From positions 1 to 64,000 of the IMG/VR virus record IMGVR_UViG_3300042691_040613: a stretch of DNA of 64,000 nt, one strand, 5' to 3'. Source of the stretch: a virus. The first letter of the stretch is position 1. Each line of letters begins with the position of its first letter. A model generated the notes under the pieces. That model searched no databases and had not been told where the DNA came from. It saw only the letters and a program-made list of their open reading frames with translations. The position numbers and the translations under genes were made by a program. Below, one piece after another: positions 55,490-63,732 of the stretch.

Positions 55490-57001
55490 ATGGCGACTTA
55501 CCGCAGTCTAGTTTTTTCTAGTGGATTTATATCTGAGACTAGCGACGCAGATAGTGTGTCGATATTGGGTGATTTAATCGCTGGTAGTGGCTTAGGTGGA
55601 GCTGTATTACCTCTTGGCGTTGACAATACAGTAAGTGTATCGATACCAACAGCAGCCGCAGCCAGTGGTTTATTAGTTACAAACAACAAGCTTGCTCTAG
55701 ATGGTGGCGATTTAGTACTATCACAAACTGCACTAAATTCTGGAGTTCTAGCTCAAGCTAATTCGAGCGTAGCTCTTTCTTCTGGTCTTGCTTCATTATC
55801 TGTTGCCGTAACTGCTGCAGCCTCTGGTAATTCGTCTATATCTGCTTCTTTAAATTCGTTAAACAACTCTAATGTTGCTATAAGTTCTGGAATACTTTCT
55901 TTAGTAGATACTAACTCTGCGTTAGTCGAGTCAAATATAGCTTTAAGTTCAGGATCTGCAGCTCTTATAAACAGTTCAGAGGCACTTGCTTCTGGTCTGG
56001 CTAGTGTAAATACCTCTTTGACTGCTTCTGCATCAGGAAATGCAGCGTCTTTCATTGCTGGTTCTGCTCTTTCTTCTGGTAATGCAGCTTTATTTAATTT
56101 AAATTCTGCTGTTGTATCAGGCACAGAAGCAATCCTTGTTGCACAACGTGCAGTAAACTCAGGTTACGCAGCAGACCAAGTTAGTACGTCTGCGTTTGCT
56201 TTATCTACTGATGCTGTAATCGCTTCAAATACGGCCTTAGCCTCCGGCGTGGTCGCTTTAAATGAAGCTAATCAAGCATTTGCGTCTGGCACTTTTGCAG
56301 TTCTTGAGGCGAATACTGCTGCAGCTTCTGGCAACCTAGCTGTAAGTGCAGCTTCAGTAGCCTTAGCTTCAGGGAATGCTGCGTTATTTAACTCAGTACA
56401 GGCTTTAGATGACGCTGATGATGCTCTGTTAACAAATTTATTTGTACATTTAATTAGTGACGATGCTGTAGAGACCTCTGCGGTAGCTATTGCTTCAGGT
56501 TCTGCAGCTATTAATGTATCTTCCGCTGCTATTGCTTCTGGCCAAGCCGCTTTTGCTCCGTCTGCGATTGCGCAAGCTTCTGGCAATGCGGCTTTAGCTC
56601 TTGCCCCTGCCGCCGTCGCTTCGGGGAACCAAGCTATAGCTGTTTCTTTAACAGCGCTAGCTTCAGGTAATTCTGCTTTATCAAGTGCTTTTAGTGCTCA
56701 ACTTTCAGGTAATGCAACTATAGCTTTAGCTTCAACTGCTTTAAGTTCTGGCAATAGCTCTATATCTGTTTCGTTAACAGCCTTAGCTTCTGGTAATTCT
56801 TCTTTAGTAGTCTCTAACGCTTCTCAATTAAATTCTAATAGAGCTATATCCTCTGGTTTATATTCTGCTGTTTCTGGTGTAGATGCACTAAGCGACAGTT
56901 TAGAAGCTTTAGCTTCCGGGAATGCCGCGTTAGCTTTAATCGTGGGGAACCCACCCGTCACAGCTGAACAGTTAACGGGCCTAATCTTTGCCTTAAGTTA
57001 A
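55490..57001 (+). CDS. Repeat fibre B (503 aa, 29 x 14-residue repeats)
   Basis: Starts one base after fibre A stops. It has exactly the same plan and length: 80-residue head (LIAGSGLGGAVLPLGVDN, VTNNKLALDGG), 29 units of 14 (residues 81-486) and a 17-residue end NPPVTAEQLTGLIFALS. The repeats are more diverged, with several units lacking SGN (for example ALDDADDALLTNLF, VHLISDDAVETSAV near the middle). The strict length match suggests both fibres fit a fixed-length structure, maybe as a heteromer. Confidence 0.85.
   Translation: MATYRSLVFSSGFISETSDADSVSILGDLIAGSGLGGAVLPLGVDNTVSVSIPTAAAASGLLVTNNKLALDGGDLVLSQTALNSGVLAQANSSVALSSGLASLSVAVTAAASGNSSISASLNSLNNSNVAISSGILSLVDTNSALVESNIALSSGSAALINSSEALASGLASVNTSLTASASGNAASFIAGSALSSGNAALFNLNSAVVSGTEAILVAQRAVNSGYAADQVSTSAFALSTDAVIASNTALASGVVALNEANQAFASGTFAVLEANTAAASGNLAVSAASVALASGNAALFNSVQALDDADDALLTNLFVHLISDDAVETSAVAIASGSAAINVSSAAIASGQAAFAPSAIAQASGNAALALAPAAVASGNQAIAVSLTALASGNSALSSAFSAQLSGNATIALASTALSSGNSSISVSLTALASGNSSLVVSNASQLNSNRAISSGLYSAVSGVDALSDSLEALASGNAALALIVGNPPVTAEQLTGLIFALS
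55730..56947 (+). repeat. 29 tandem 42-bp coding repeats, diverged
   Basis: Same period and count as 54217-55434 but with more substitutions and no length change. No insertion or deletion has broken the 42-bp phase. Confidence 0.8.
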
Positions 57002-57103
57002 CCCTTAAAGGGCTGCCGACTACAGCGTGGGCTTAGTGTGACATATTTTTGCTAGACTTTTTTTAGAACATTCAGTTAGACTTTTACTAGGGTTTGGGGA
57101 ACT

Positions 57104-57421
57104 ATGGCAAGCTTCTATAACGTTGCTAGAGCCAACGTAAACAGCAGCCCGGTAACGGTACTGACTTCTGACGCAGATTCTACAATTGTTCTAAGTATTC
57201 TTGTTGCAAATAATATTGGTTCTTCTGCTGTTGATTGCACAGTAAGCATGAACACAGGTGCAACAATTAATAATTATTTAGGTTATACCATTCCTGTTCC
57301 TGCTGACTCAAACGTTGATTTTATTGCTAACAAGTATATTCTTCCTAGCGGTAAGAGCATTCGCGTCACATCTAGTACTTCAGGTCAATTAGATGTAGCA
57401 ATTTCTTACGTCGTGGTCTGA
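57104..57421 (+). CDS. Small beta-rich virion protein
   Basis: 105 residues from ATG 57104. Hydrophobic strands (TIVLSILVANNIGSSAVDCT, YTIPVPADSNVDFIANKYIL) and no Lys-rich parts suggest a small structural or tail-tip protein. Two TAGACT boxes lie 22 and 46 bases upstream. Confidence 0.6.
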   Translation: MASFYNVARANVNSSPVTVLTSDADSTIVLSILVANNIGSSAVDCTVSMNTGATINNYLGYTIPVPADSNVDFIANKYILPSGKSIRVTSSTSGQLDVAISYVVV

Positions 57422-57423
57422 TT

Positions 57424-58089
57424 ATGGATAATCAAAATTGGTCTAACTATTACTTCACTAAAAACGGGTCGGTACCTTCTTATCCTCCTTCTAGGATTCG
57501 TCTTTCGTCAGGTTTTACTAAATACACTTCATCGTGCAGTTTAGAAGATCTGCATGATGCTGGTTATGAAGGACCGATTGAGCTTATTCCTGTTGGAGCC
57601 AATCAAAAACGTGTCTGGGATTTTGCTTCTAAAAAATTTATTTTAGTTAGTGCAGAAGGTAAAGATTCTACACTTGTTAACCGTGAGGTTCGTTCTTACT
57701 GTTCTGAGCAGATTAACTGTTTAGACTTAGATGATAAATCTTCTTATGATGATGATTTTCGTAATGCTTGGAGTCGTTACATAACAACGCTAGTAAATCT
57801 TTTAAAGAAACCAGAGTCAGAATTATTAACTTTCGAAGATCTTCCTGAGATTCCCACAGTTGTGGAGAATCAAGCAGACCACAATGCTAAACTAGCTCAG
57901 GACTTTATTAACGAAAATTTCGAACGGTGGAAAGGTCAGTACGAAACCTATGGCTTCTGCTTCGAAGTTCCGTTAGAAGTTCAACCCTATTTTTCTATTC
58001 CGTCTGATTGGGTTGCAGGATCCGAACCCCTACCTCCAGGAACGAGTAGTTACTTCGAACACGCTGTACCCCCTCAACCGCTGCCATGA
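57424..58089 (+). CDS. Tail-associated protein or fibre chaperone candidate
   Basis: 221 residues from ATG 57424, 2 bases after the previous stop. Ordered N-terminus (IRLSSGFTKYTSSCSLEDLH), a helical centre (YITTLVNLLKKPESELLTFE) and Pro-rich end. Position between fibres and collar proteins suggests a fibre-assembly factor. Not proven. Confidence 0.5.
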   Translation: MDNQNWSNYYFTKNGSVPSYPPSRIRLSSGFTKYTSSCSLEDLHDAGYEGPIELIPVGANQKRVWDFASKKFILVSAEGKDSTLVNREVRSYCSEQINCLDLDDKSSYDDDFRNAWSRYITTLVNLLKKPESELLTFEDLPEIPTVVENQADHNAKLAQDFINENFERWKGQYETYGFCFEVPLEVQPYFSIPSDWVAGSEPLPPGTSSYFEHAVPPQPLP

Positions 58090-59132
58090 CTTCGAACAAA
58101 AAACTAGGTAATTTTACGGGAAAACAAACCCTTCCTAGTGCAGCAGGTGCGCAAGGTGCCTACGTTAGTCCTTCTGAGGTTTACCAACAAAGACTTGTCG
58201 GAGGGTGGCCGGCCACTCCCGTAGGCGCTTGGGTTGACCCTGGTCAACTTGTTTACGCCCTTTCTAGCGGAGTTGTTTCTGCTATCAGCGGAACTAACTA
58301 TGCTATTTGTGATGGTTCTGAGCACGATAGAACAGCTTTCGCCAGCCTTTATGCGGTTGTCGGCAACCGTTATGGTAACGGTAACGGAATTTCCACTTTT
58401 AATACCCCTCCGATGACGCCTCGGTTTGGGTATACAAAAGCAACCACTGGATCTGGTGTCCAAGCTCCTAGTGGTGTTGCAGTCCTCCCAAACCATACAC
58501 ATACTTTAGAAGTAGGAGGCGTACAAAACCCAGGCCAAGCGAGTAACGGAGGCGGTGGCGCTACAGATATCGCTTCGTTCACCTTTCAATCTAGTTTCGA
58601 CGGCGGTGGGGACAACCACGGTAGGCACGTAGAGGTTATCCCACTTTTGTCTAATACGGCTCAAACAGCACCTGTTGGTACTGTTGTGATTTGTTTAACG
58701 CCTAATAATGTTTCAGCTATATCAGCTGTCGCCCCTATCAATACAGTGGTTGCAAGCGGGCAAGCTCTCAGTCGTACTACCTACGCTACATTGTTTGAGC
58801 GGATTGGTACTTTATATGGTAGTGGTAACGGCACCACTACTTTTAATTTGCCCGATTATAGAGGTGTGTTCCTCCGTGCCCCAGTAGGTAGAAACACTAT
58901 CCAACCTTCTGGATATAGAAACGGATCTTATGGTGAAGATGGTTTTGTATCTCATCGTCATGGCTATAATCCGGCTTATTATCTTGCCAGTGGTGGTAGG
59001 CGTTGTGACTATACTCCAATCGGCACTGCAACGACTACACCAGCCTCTGGCCCATCATCTATCGGTATTGCTGGTGAAAATAGACCAGCCAACATTACCT
59101 GCACTTACTTAGTCGTTGTTTCGGAGATCTGA
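58086..59132 (+). CDS. Double tail-collar-domain protein
   Basis: 348 residues from ATG 58086 (ATGA overlap). Two collar-type units are visible: the first with YAICDGSEHDRTAFASLYAV, VGNRYGNGNGISTFNTPPM and HTHTLEVGG, the second with VVASGQALSRTTYATLFERI, GTLYGSGNGTTTFNLPDYRG and VSHRHGYN. Collar domains form short fibres and receptor-binding tips, often with bound metal through the His-x-His. Residues between the units are Gly-rich. Confidence 0.8.
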   Translation: MTSNKKLGNFTGKQTLPSAAGAQGAYVSPSEVYQQRLVGGWPATPVGAWVDPGQLVYALSSGVVSAISGTNYAICDGSEHDRTAFASLYAVVGNRYGNGNGISTFNTPPMTPRFGYTKATTGSGVQAPSGVAVLPNHTHTLEVGGVQNPGQASNGGGGATDIASFTFQSSFDGGGDNHGRHVEVIPLLSNTAQTAPVGTVVICLTPNNVSAISAVAPINTVVASGQALSRTTYATLFERIGTLYGSGNGTTTFNLPDYRGVFLRAPVGRNTIQPSGYRNGSYGEDGFVSHRHGYNPAYYLASGGRRCDYTPIGTATTTPASGPSSIGIAGENRPANITCTYLVVVSEI

Positions 59133-59135
59133 TCG

Positions 59136-59675
59136 ATGCTTACCCAAGTTATTTTTTCAGCTCGGTACTTAGGTCCTTCTTTTGTTGCGAACAACGGCGC
59201 AACTTACTATCTGTGTGACGGGCAAGCTCTTTCTCGCACTACTAACTCAAAGCTGAGTGATGTTTGGCCGGTTAATGCCTACGGAAGCACCGTAAACAAT
59301 ATTCACTTGCCTCCTTTAGAAGGTCTTTACCTCCGTGGCTATGATTTTGGGTCTGGTCGTGACTCGGAAGCTGCAAGTCGAACGGCACTTTCGGGCTCTC
59401 TTCCTACCGGAAATAACATCGGTGCTTACCAGCCCGCAAACCTTAAGTTACATACTCACGTAAATGGACGTCAAGGAGGTTCAGGGCCTTGTGCTGATGG
59501 CGCAGGTCAAGACGGAGGTAGCAGCCCTGATACACCTATTATTACCGTTACGTCAAATTCAACGTCGCTGAATACGCTTAACTCTACTGTTGCCGCTACA
59601 GTCTCTGGTACGACAACCACTGCTTTTGATGTCAGCAACTGCTCCTTCTGGGTCTACATCGAAGGAAGTAATTAA
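59136..59675 (+). CDS. Tail-collar-domain protein
   Basis: 179 residues from ATG 59136. One collar unit: YYLCDGQALSRTTNSKLSDV, then NIHLPPLEGLYLRGYDFGSG and LKLHTHVNGRQ. Close to the second unit of the previous protein (DGQALSRTT against SGQALSRTT), so probably a duplicate. Its 3' end overlaps the next gene by 47 bases. Confidence 0.75.
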   Translation: MLTQVIFSARYLGPSFVANNGATYYLCDGQALSRTTNSKLSDVWPVNAYGSTVNNIHLPPLEGLYLRGYDFGSGRDSEAASRTALSGSLPTGNNIGAYQPANLKLHTHVNGRQGGSGPCADGAGQDGGSSPDTPIITVTSNSTSLNTLNSTVAATVSGTTTTAFDVSNCSFWVYIEGSN

Positions 59676-60195
59676 TTTTCATCCTATAGTTTTAGATAAC
59701 TTTTTAAGCTCTTCAGATTTCTTAATGCTTTCTGAAGAGTTTAACTATATGCCTTTGCGCTTATGTAATTGGAGTGACTCTAATAATATTAAGTTATTTT
59801 TTGGAGTTCGAAAAACGGATAGACCAAACCATCTTGAGTCTTTAGCATCAATTATTTCTCTTAAGGTTAAAAAACACGTTAAACGTAAATTTTTCTTTAA
59901 ACGACTTCACTTAAATGGCCAAGTCTACGGACAAGAGGGTCAGCTTCATCAGGATTCACAAGAACCCACAGATATAACTGTTTTAATTTTTACGAACCGG
60001 GAGTGGAACTCAGCGTGGGGCGGCCATTTTTCGTTTGCTGATTTGTCTGATCAAGAAGTTCACACTGTAACTTATAAACCAAATCGTGCTGTTATTTTCC
60101 CTTCGTCGTTGTATCATTGCGGAAACGCTCCTTTAAGGTTTACCGACCGGATGCGGACATCTGCAGCTTTTCTCTTTGAGACTTGTGAGTACTGA
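59629..60195 (+). CDS. 2OG-Fe(II) oxygenase
   Basis: 188 residues from ATG 59629 inside the collar gene end (a start near 59665 with a rare codon is possible). The iron site is GQLHQDSQEPTDITVLIFTN (His-x-Asp) and SSLYHCGNAP (distal His), with Arg in RMRTSAAF for 2-oxoglutarate. WGGHFSFAD between them is typical of prolyl 4-hydroxylase-like enzymes. It probably hydroxylates a protein side chain; fibres are nearby. Confidence 0.8.
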   Translation: MSATAPSGSTSKEVINFHPIVLDNFLSSSDFLMLSEEFNYMPLRLCNWSDSNNIKLFFGVRKTDRPNHLESLASIISLKVKKHVKRKFFFKRLHLNGQVYGQEGQLHQDSQEPTDITVLIFTNREWNSAWGGHFSFADLSDQEVHTVTYKPNRAVIFPSSLYHCGNAPLRFTDRMRTSAAFLFETCEY

Positions 60196-60775
60196 AACTT
60201 TTATTCGTCGCTACAACATACCTGATGTTACTCTGTGCGATGAAATCATAAAATGGTTTGAAGACCACCCTGAGAAACAAGGGACTGGTGTTGTCCAGTC
60301 ACGAGAAGGTAAACCTATAGTAAATAAAGATTATAAAGATGGTACGTGTATTTCTGTGAATGATATTAATTATGCTTACACTCAGCCACCTCTGCGTTCG
60401 TTTCTTATTTGGCTTTGGGACTGTGTGAATCTGTATTTAGAAGATTTCCCCGAGCTTAAAAATTCTTGTTTTGCTATGAGAGAGGGGTTTAATATTCAAA
60501 GATTTCTACCCCCAAGTCAAGGGTTTAAAGTTTTTCACCATGAAAGGATATCGTATCAAGTCTGTCCTCGTTTACTTGTCTTTATGCTTTATTTAAACGA
60601 TGTAGAAGATAAAGGCGGTACAGAATTCAAGTACTACAACCATGTTGAAAAAGCTCAACGCGGCAAATTGTTGATTTGGCCAACAGACTTCACCCACACC
60701 CACCGTGGTGTAGTATCGCCAACAGAAAAAAAGTACATTATTACTGGCTGGTATGGTCTAATCCCTGCAGAGTAA
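60185..60775 (+). CDS. 2OG-Fe(II) oxygenase, prolyl-4-hydroxylase-like
   Basis: 196 residues from GTG 60185, overlapping the previous stop. QGFKVFHHERI carries the His-x-Glu iron ligands (Glu instead of the usual Asp), followed by RLLVFMLYLNDVEDKGGTEF, LLIWPTDFTHTHRG (distal His) and KKYIITGWYG at the end. This pattern is well known in cyanophage oxygenases. Substrate unknown. It converges with the carbamoyltransferase gene (18-base overlap). Confidence 0.85.
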   Translation: MSTETFIRRYNIPDVTLCDEIIKWFEDHPEKQGTGVVQSREGKPIVNKDYKDGTCISVNDINYAYTQPPLRSFLIWLWDCVNLYLEDFPELKNSCFAMREGFNIQRFLPPSQGFKVFHHERISYQVCPRLLVFMLYLNDVEDKGGTEFKYYNHVEKAQRGKLLIWPTDFTHTHRGVVSPTEKKYIITGWYGLIPAE

Positions 60776-62365
60776 TCTCATATTTTCTGGAGTATACAGA
60801 TAATCTATCTTTGTGTTATTTAAAGTACTTACAGCGTCTTCAAACGTTTCTATTATTGGTTGCTTATCGACATTAAATGAAGTATTACCTAGTATAGGTA
60901 CTCCTGTAATTTCGTAAAAATTTTGTATTAGCTCAAAGTAATTTTTATTTTGTTCTTTTGTTATTGTTTGTATCCTGCACGTACCGTCGACATGTACTAT
61001 GGCAGGTATCTTTTCTTTTTTTAAACACGTAGCATTTAGAGTCATAAAAGGGTTTTCTTCGATATCAAACCATTTTTCTACTTCTTCCTGAAGTATAGTA
61101 CCTGCAAAAGGCCTAAAACTTTCTCTGTTTTTTATTCGGTTGATTATATCTTTACCGTTTGGCAGACAAGGGTTAAAAAGAATAGAACGGTTTCCTAATG
61201 CTCTAGCACCTGCTTCTGACCTCCCCTGGAACAGAGCGACTGTTTTTCCCTTGGATAACAAAAGAGCTACTTCTTTACTTGTTGTCCTGTCTCCGATTTC
61301 TTTAAAAAGTAACTCCTTTTTTGGCCCTAGGTAGATATTCTCTAACTTTCTCTTTGTCTGGTCTTTTTGCTCAGCGTGGTGCACCAACTTAGCTGCGCCA
61401 TACGATAGACCTCCGTCACCAGCCATAGGGTCAATAAAAAAATTAAACTCGCTTAGTTTATCTTTGTAGTATTTATTGGCTACTATATTTAATGCAAAGC
61501 CTCCAGATAACACTATATTTTTTGTGTTACTCAGTTTTATTGCTTTTTTTATGTAACTTAAAGCTTTTTCTTGTGTTGCTTTTTGTACGGCAAATGCTAG
61601 ATCTGCTTGTAGCTGTCCCCAATCGTTTGTAATAAGCTCAGGGTAACTGTAGGTGTTTATCTTATTGTCATTAGTAAAAAGATTTTTATTCGCTTCTTTT
61701 TTGGGGCCTGTCAGTATCTCTGGGATGTTTTTATTTGCTGCTCCGTATGCTGCTAACCCCATGGTTTTACCACAGTCTAGATTTCTAAATCCTTGATGAT
61801 TAGCTACTGCTTGATACATACCGCCTATATCGATATGGGAAGTTATTTCGACTTCTGTGTTATGAAGTAAGGAACTAACAGCGCTAAAATTACTTCCTCT
61901 GTGCGGATCGACAACTAGTTTTTTGTACAGCAGCCTGAAATTATCTGGATACGAGGCTTCGTATACGGATGTTGTTTCAGCACCAAAAGCTCCGTTATTT
62001 AGCGCGAATTCTGAACCTCTCCCATCAAAAACTACGCAGACTGCTTCAGTGAAACCAGAACTGTAGAAAGCCGAAGCAGCGTGGGCTAAATGATGTATAT
62101 CGTTGTGAACACTAAATCGTTTAAAAGTTATTCCATTTTTTCTAAGTAAATGTTTTATGAAGTTTTCATTTCCGCAGTGAGTTACTATAACTGAATCTAT
62201 TTCTGTGACTATATCTTTTATTTGACCTATACATTTTATAGGTTCTGAGTCATATTTTATTTTTGATAATCTTTCTTCCTCTATGAATAGTTCAACTTCC
62301 CCATTAATTAGTAAGCAAACACTTGAATTATGCTTACCACAATGTATTCCTAATACTGAGTTCAT
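60758..62365 (-). CDS. NodU/CmcH-family carbamoyltransferase
   Basis: 535 residues from ATG 62365. N-terminal Kae1-like part: VLGIHCGKHNSSVCLLINGE, HHLAHAASAFYSSGF at 91-105 and VVFDGRGSEF near 112-121. C-terminal part: GRSEAGARALGNRSILFNP and NTSFNVDKQPIIET. These enzymes move a carbamoyl group from carbamoyl phosphate, through carbamoyl-AMP, to sugar or antibiotic hydroxyls. Cyanophages often carry it. It overlaps the oxygenase gene upstream by 4 bases, so the two act in sequence or on one product. Confidence 0.9.
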   Translation of the reverse strand: MNSVLGIHCGKHNSSVCLLINGEVELFIEEERLSKIKYDSEPIKCIGQIKDIVTEIDSVIVTHCGNENFIKHLLRKNGITFKRFSVHNDIHHLAHAASAFYSSGFTEAVCVVFDGRGSEFALNNGAFGAETTSVYEASYPDNFRLLYKKLVVDPHRGSNFSAVSSLLHNTEVEITSHIDIGGMYQAVANHQGFRNLDCGKTMGLAAYGAANKNIPEILTGPKKEANKNLFTNDNKINTYSYPELITNDWGQLQADLAFAVQKATQEKALSYIKKAIKLSNTKNIVLSGGFALNIVANKYYKDKLSEFNFFIDPMAGDGGLSYGAAKLVHHAEQKDQTKRKLENIYLGPKKELLFKEIGDRTTSKEVALLLSKGKTVALFQGRSEAGARALGNRSILFNPCLPNGKDIINRIKNRESFRPFAGTILQEEVEKWFDIEENPFMTLNATCLKKEKIPAIVHVDGTCRIQTITKEQNKNYFELIQNFYEITGVPILGNTSFNVDKQPIIETFEDAVSTLNNTKIDYLYTPENMRLLCRD

Positions 62366-62994
62366 TGTAGTTTTAAGGTTAAACCGCTTAAGTGGTACTC
62401 ATCTCCTACTGTGCCGTCAAAATAACTATTAAAACTTATAGTAATTCTTGGTATAGGAGATTTATTTTCACTAACAGAGTGGAGAAGCATTGAAGGAAAA
62501 ATCAACATAGTTTGGTTAACAGGTTTGTGCTTGTGGATTATTTGGTTTCCGTCCGCCTCGTGGTGCCCGTTAAACATTCTGTTTTCCATAGCGTAAGGGT
62601 TTAACGAGCTGAACCAAGTATCACCAGACTCTCCTTGGATATAAATAATACCACTTAGAATCGACCACGGATGTCTGTGAGCGTGATGCCACTGACCTTC
62701 GTTACTGATGTTTGCCCACATAAGAGAAACTTTGATATCATCAAACCAAGTGTATCCGACTTCTGTAGCAACTTCTTTTACTTTAGGGTTTATAAAGTCA
62801 CATAGAAATTTCCAATTTTCTTGTCTATGTAGAGATGTCCTACCGTACGCAGATTTACCGTAATGTGGTTGACCGTCTCTTTGTTCTCTCGTTTCAAACC
62901 CAGCGTATGGGAGTTCCCTTAGGATTGAAGTATGTATGTCATCAGGTATGTCGTACTTGTACAGAGTTGTCGGAAGTATGTTAAGTTTTTCCAT
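62362..62994 (-). CDS. 2OG-Fe(II) oxygenase (2OG-FeII_Oxy_5-like)
   Basis: 210 residues from ATG 62994. VSLMWANISNEGQWHHAHRH with PWSILSGIIYIQGESGDTWF is the family core (iron-binding His near 104-108), and MLIFPSMLLHSVSENKSPIP with RITISFNSYF gives the distal His and Arg. Such genes are frequent in marine phages and often lie near structural genes. Here it is co-transcribed with the carbamoyltransferase. Confidence 0.85.
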   Translation of the reverse strand: MEKLNILPTTLYKYDIPDDIHTSILRELPYAGFETREQRDGQPHYGKSAYGRTSLHRQENWKFLCDFINPKVKEVATEVGYTWFDDIKVSLMWANISNEGQWHHAHRHPWSILSGIIYIQGESGDTWFSSLNPYAMENRMFNGHHEADGNQIIHKHKPVNQTMLIFPSMLLHSVSENKSPIPRITISFNSYFDGTVGDEYHLSGLTLKLQ

Positions 62995-63100
62995 TTGCCT
63001 GTGTTTTGGGTGCCGCTATTGTACCTCACTGCAGGAGTGATGTCTGCCTTCAGGCTCTAATACTTACTTGCTGCATTGTTGTGTAATTTTCTAGGAAAGA

Positions 63101-63508
63101 GTGATTTTTATTTGTAGAATATCGTTAGCCGCACTCACACTTGTGAGCGAACGGGATCTTCTCTTCGATCTTTCCTGTTTACAAAAGCGAGTTGCCAAAA
63201 AGAGATTTCGAAAACAAATATTTGAAGATTGGGGTTGTTGCGCTTACTGCGGTAAAGAAAATCCGACAACGTTAGATCACGTCGTACCGAAAGCCCGTGG
63301 GGGCGCTACGACCAGAAAAAATCTTATTGCAGCTTGCGGTGACTGCAATATCCTTAAAAGTTCAGAAGACTGGTGCGTTTGGTACAGGTCTCAGTACTTT
63401 TGGACACTAGAAAGAGAGGAGCGTATTCTTTGTTGGGTTAACCAACAAGACGACGCTCCTTTTTCATTAGTACCTGTTTATTGGGGATCTACCCTCGTGG
63501 CAGCTTAA
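63101..63508 (+). CDS. HNH endonuclease
   Basis: 135 residues from GTG 63101. The HNH site is compact: CAYCGKE (47-53), TLDHVVPKARGG (57-68, His60 catalytic) and NLIAACGDCNILK (Cys79, Cys82 zinc). It cuts DNA in a metal-dependent way; in phages it can be a homing nuclease or a packaging helper. It is far from terL, so a mobile or homing role is more likely. The end is Trp-rich. Confidence 0.85.
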   Translation: MIFICRISLAALTLVSERDLLFDLSCLQKRVAKKRFRKQIFEDWGCCAYCGKENPTTLDHVVPKARGGATTRKNLIAACGDCNILKSSEDWCVWYRSQYFWTLEREERILCWVNQQDDAPFSLVPVYWGSTLVAA

Positions 63509-63688
63509 TTATTTTTTAGCCACTTTAGTTATGATACCAGCAATTATTTCAATAATTTTATACAGCTTGGCATAGAGCTCATCGTCTTTCGGCGTCGGGG
63601 TGACGTTTACGATGGCCAATGCCAGTACATGCAGGGCGGCCAAAATACCTGCGATTTCAGCCCAGTTTTCCGTAAGATGACTAATCAT
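63509..63688 (-). CDS. Small membrane protein, holin-like
   Basis: 59 residues from ATG 63688 to TAA 63509, end to end with the HNH gene. One strong membrane helix (WAEIAGILAALHVLALAIVN), a VTPTPKDDE turn and a second, more amphipathic helix (LYKIIEIIAGIITKVAKK). This pattern is familiar among phage small membrane proteins, some annotated as holins. Confidence 0.65.
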   Translation of the reverse strand: MISHLTENWAEIAGILAALHVLALAIVNVTPTPKDDELYAKLYKIIEIIAGIITKVAKK

Positions 63689-63732
63689 GGTGCTAACTCA
63701 GCTAGTAGAATTCTAAGAGCATTTATATATCT

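Noticed and set aside
54360-56586. Minus-strand repetitive ORFs (A-L-P-E-A repeats) over the fibre arrays
   Set aside because: They mirror the 42-bp repeat of the plus-strand fibres and have no start context of their own.
54217-56947. Tandem repeats considered as a CRISPR array
   Set aside because: The units are contiguous, in frame, 42 bp each and encode a regular protein repeat; there are no unique spacers or cas genes.
63101-63508. HNH protein as packaging partner of terL
   Set aside because: Packaging HNH genes normally lie beside terminase genes; this one is 35 kb away and next to accessory genes.
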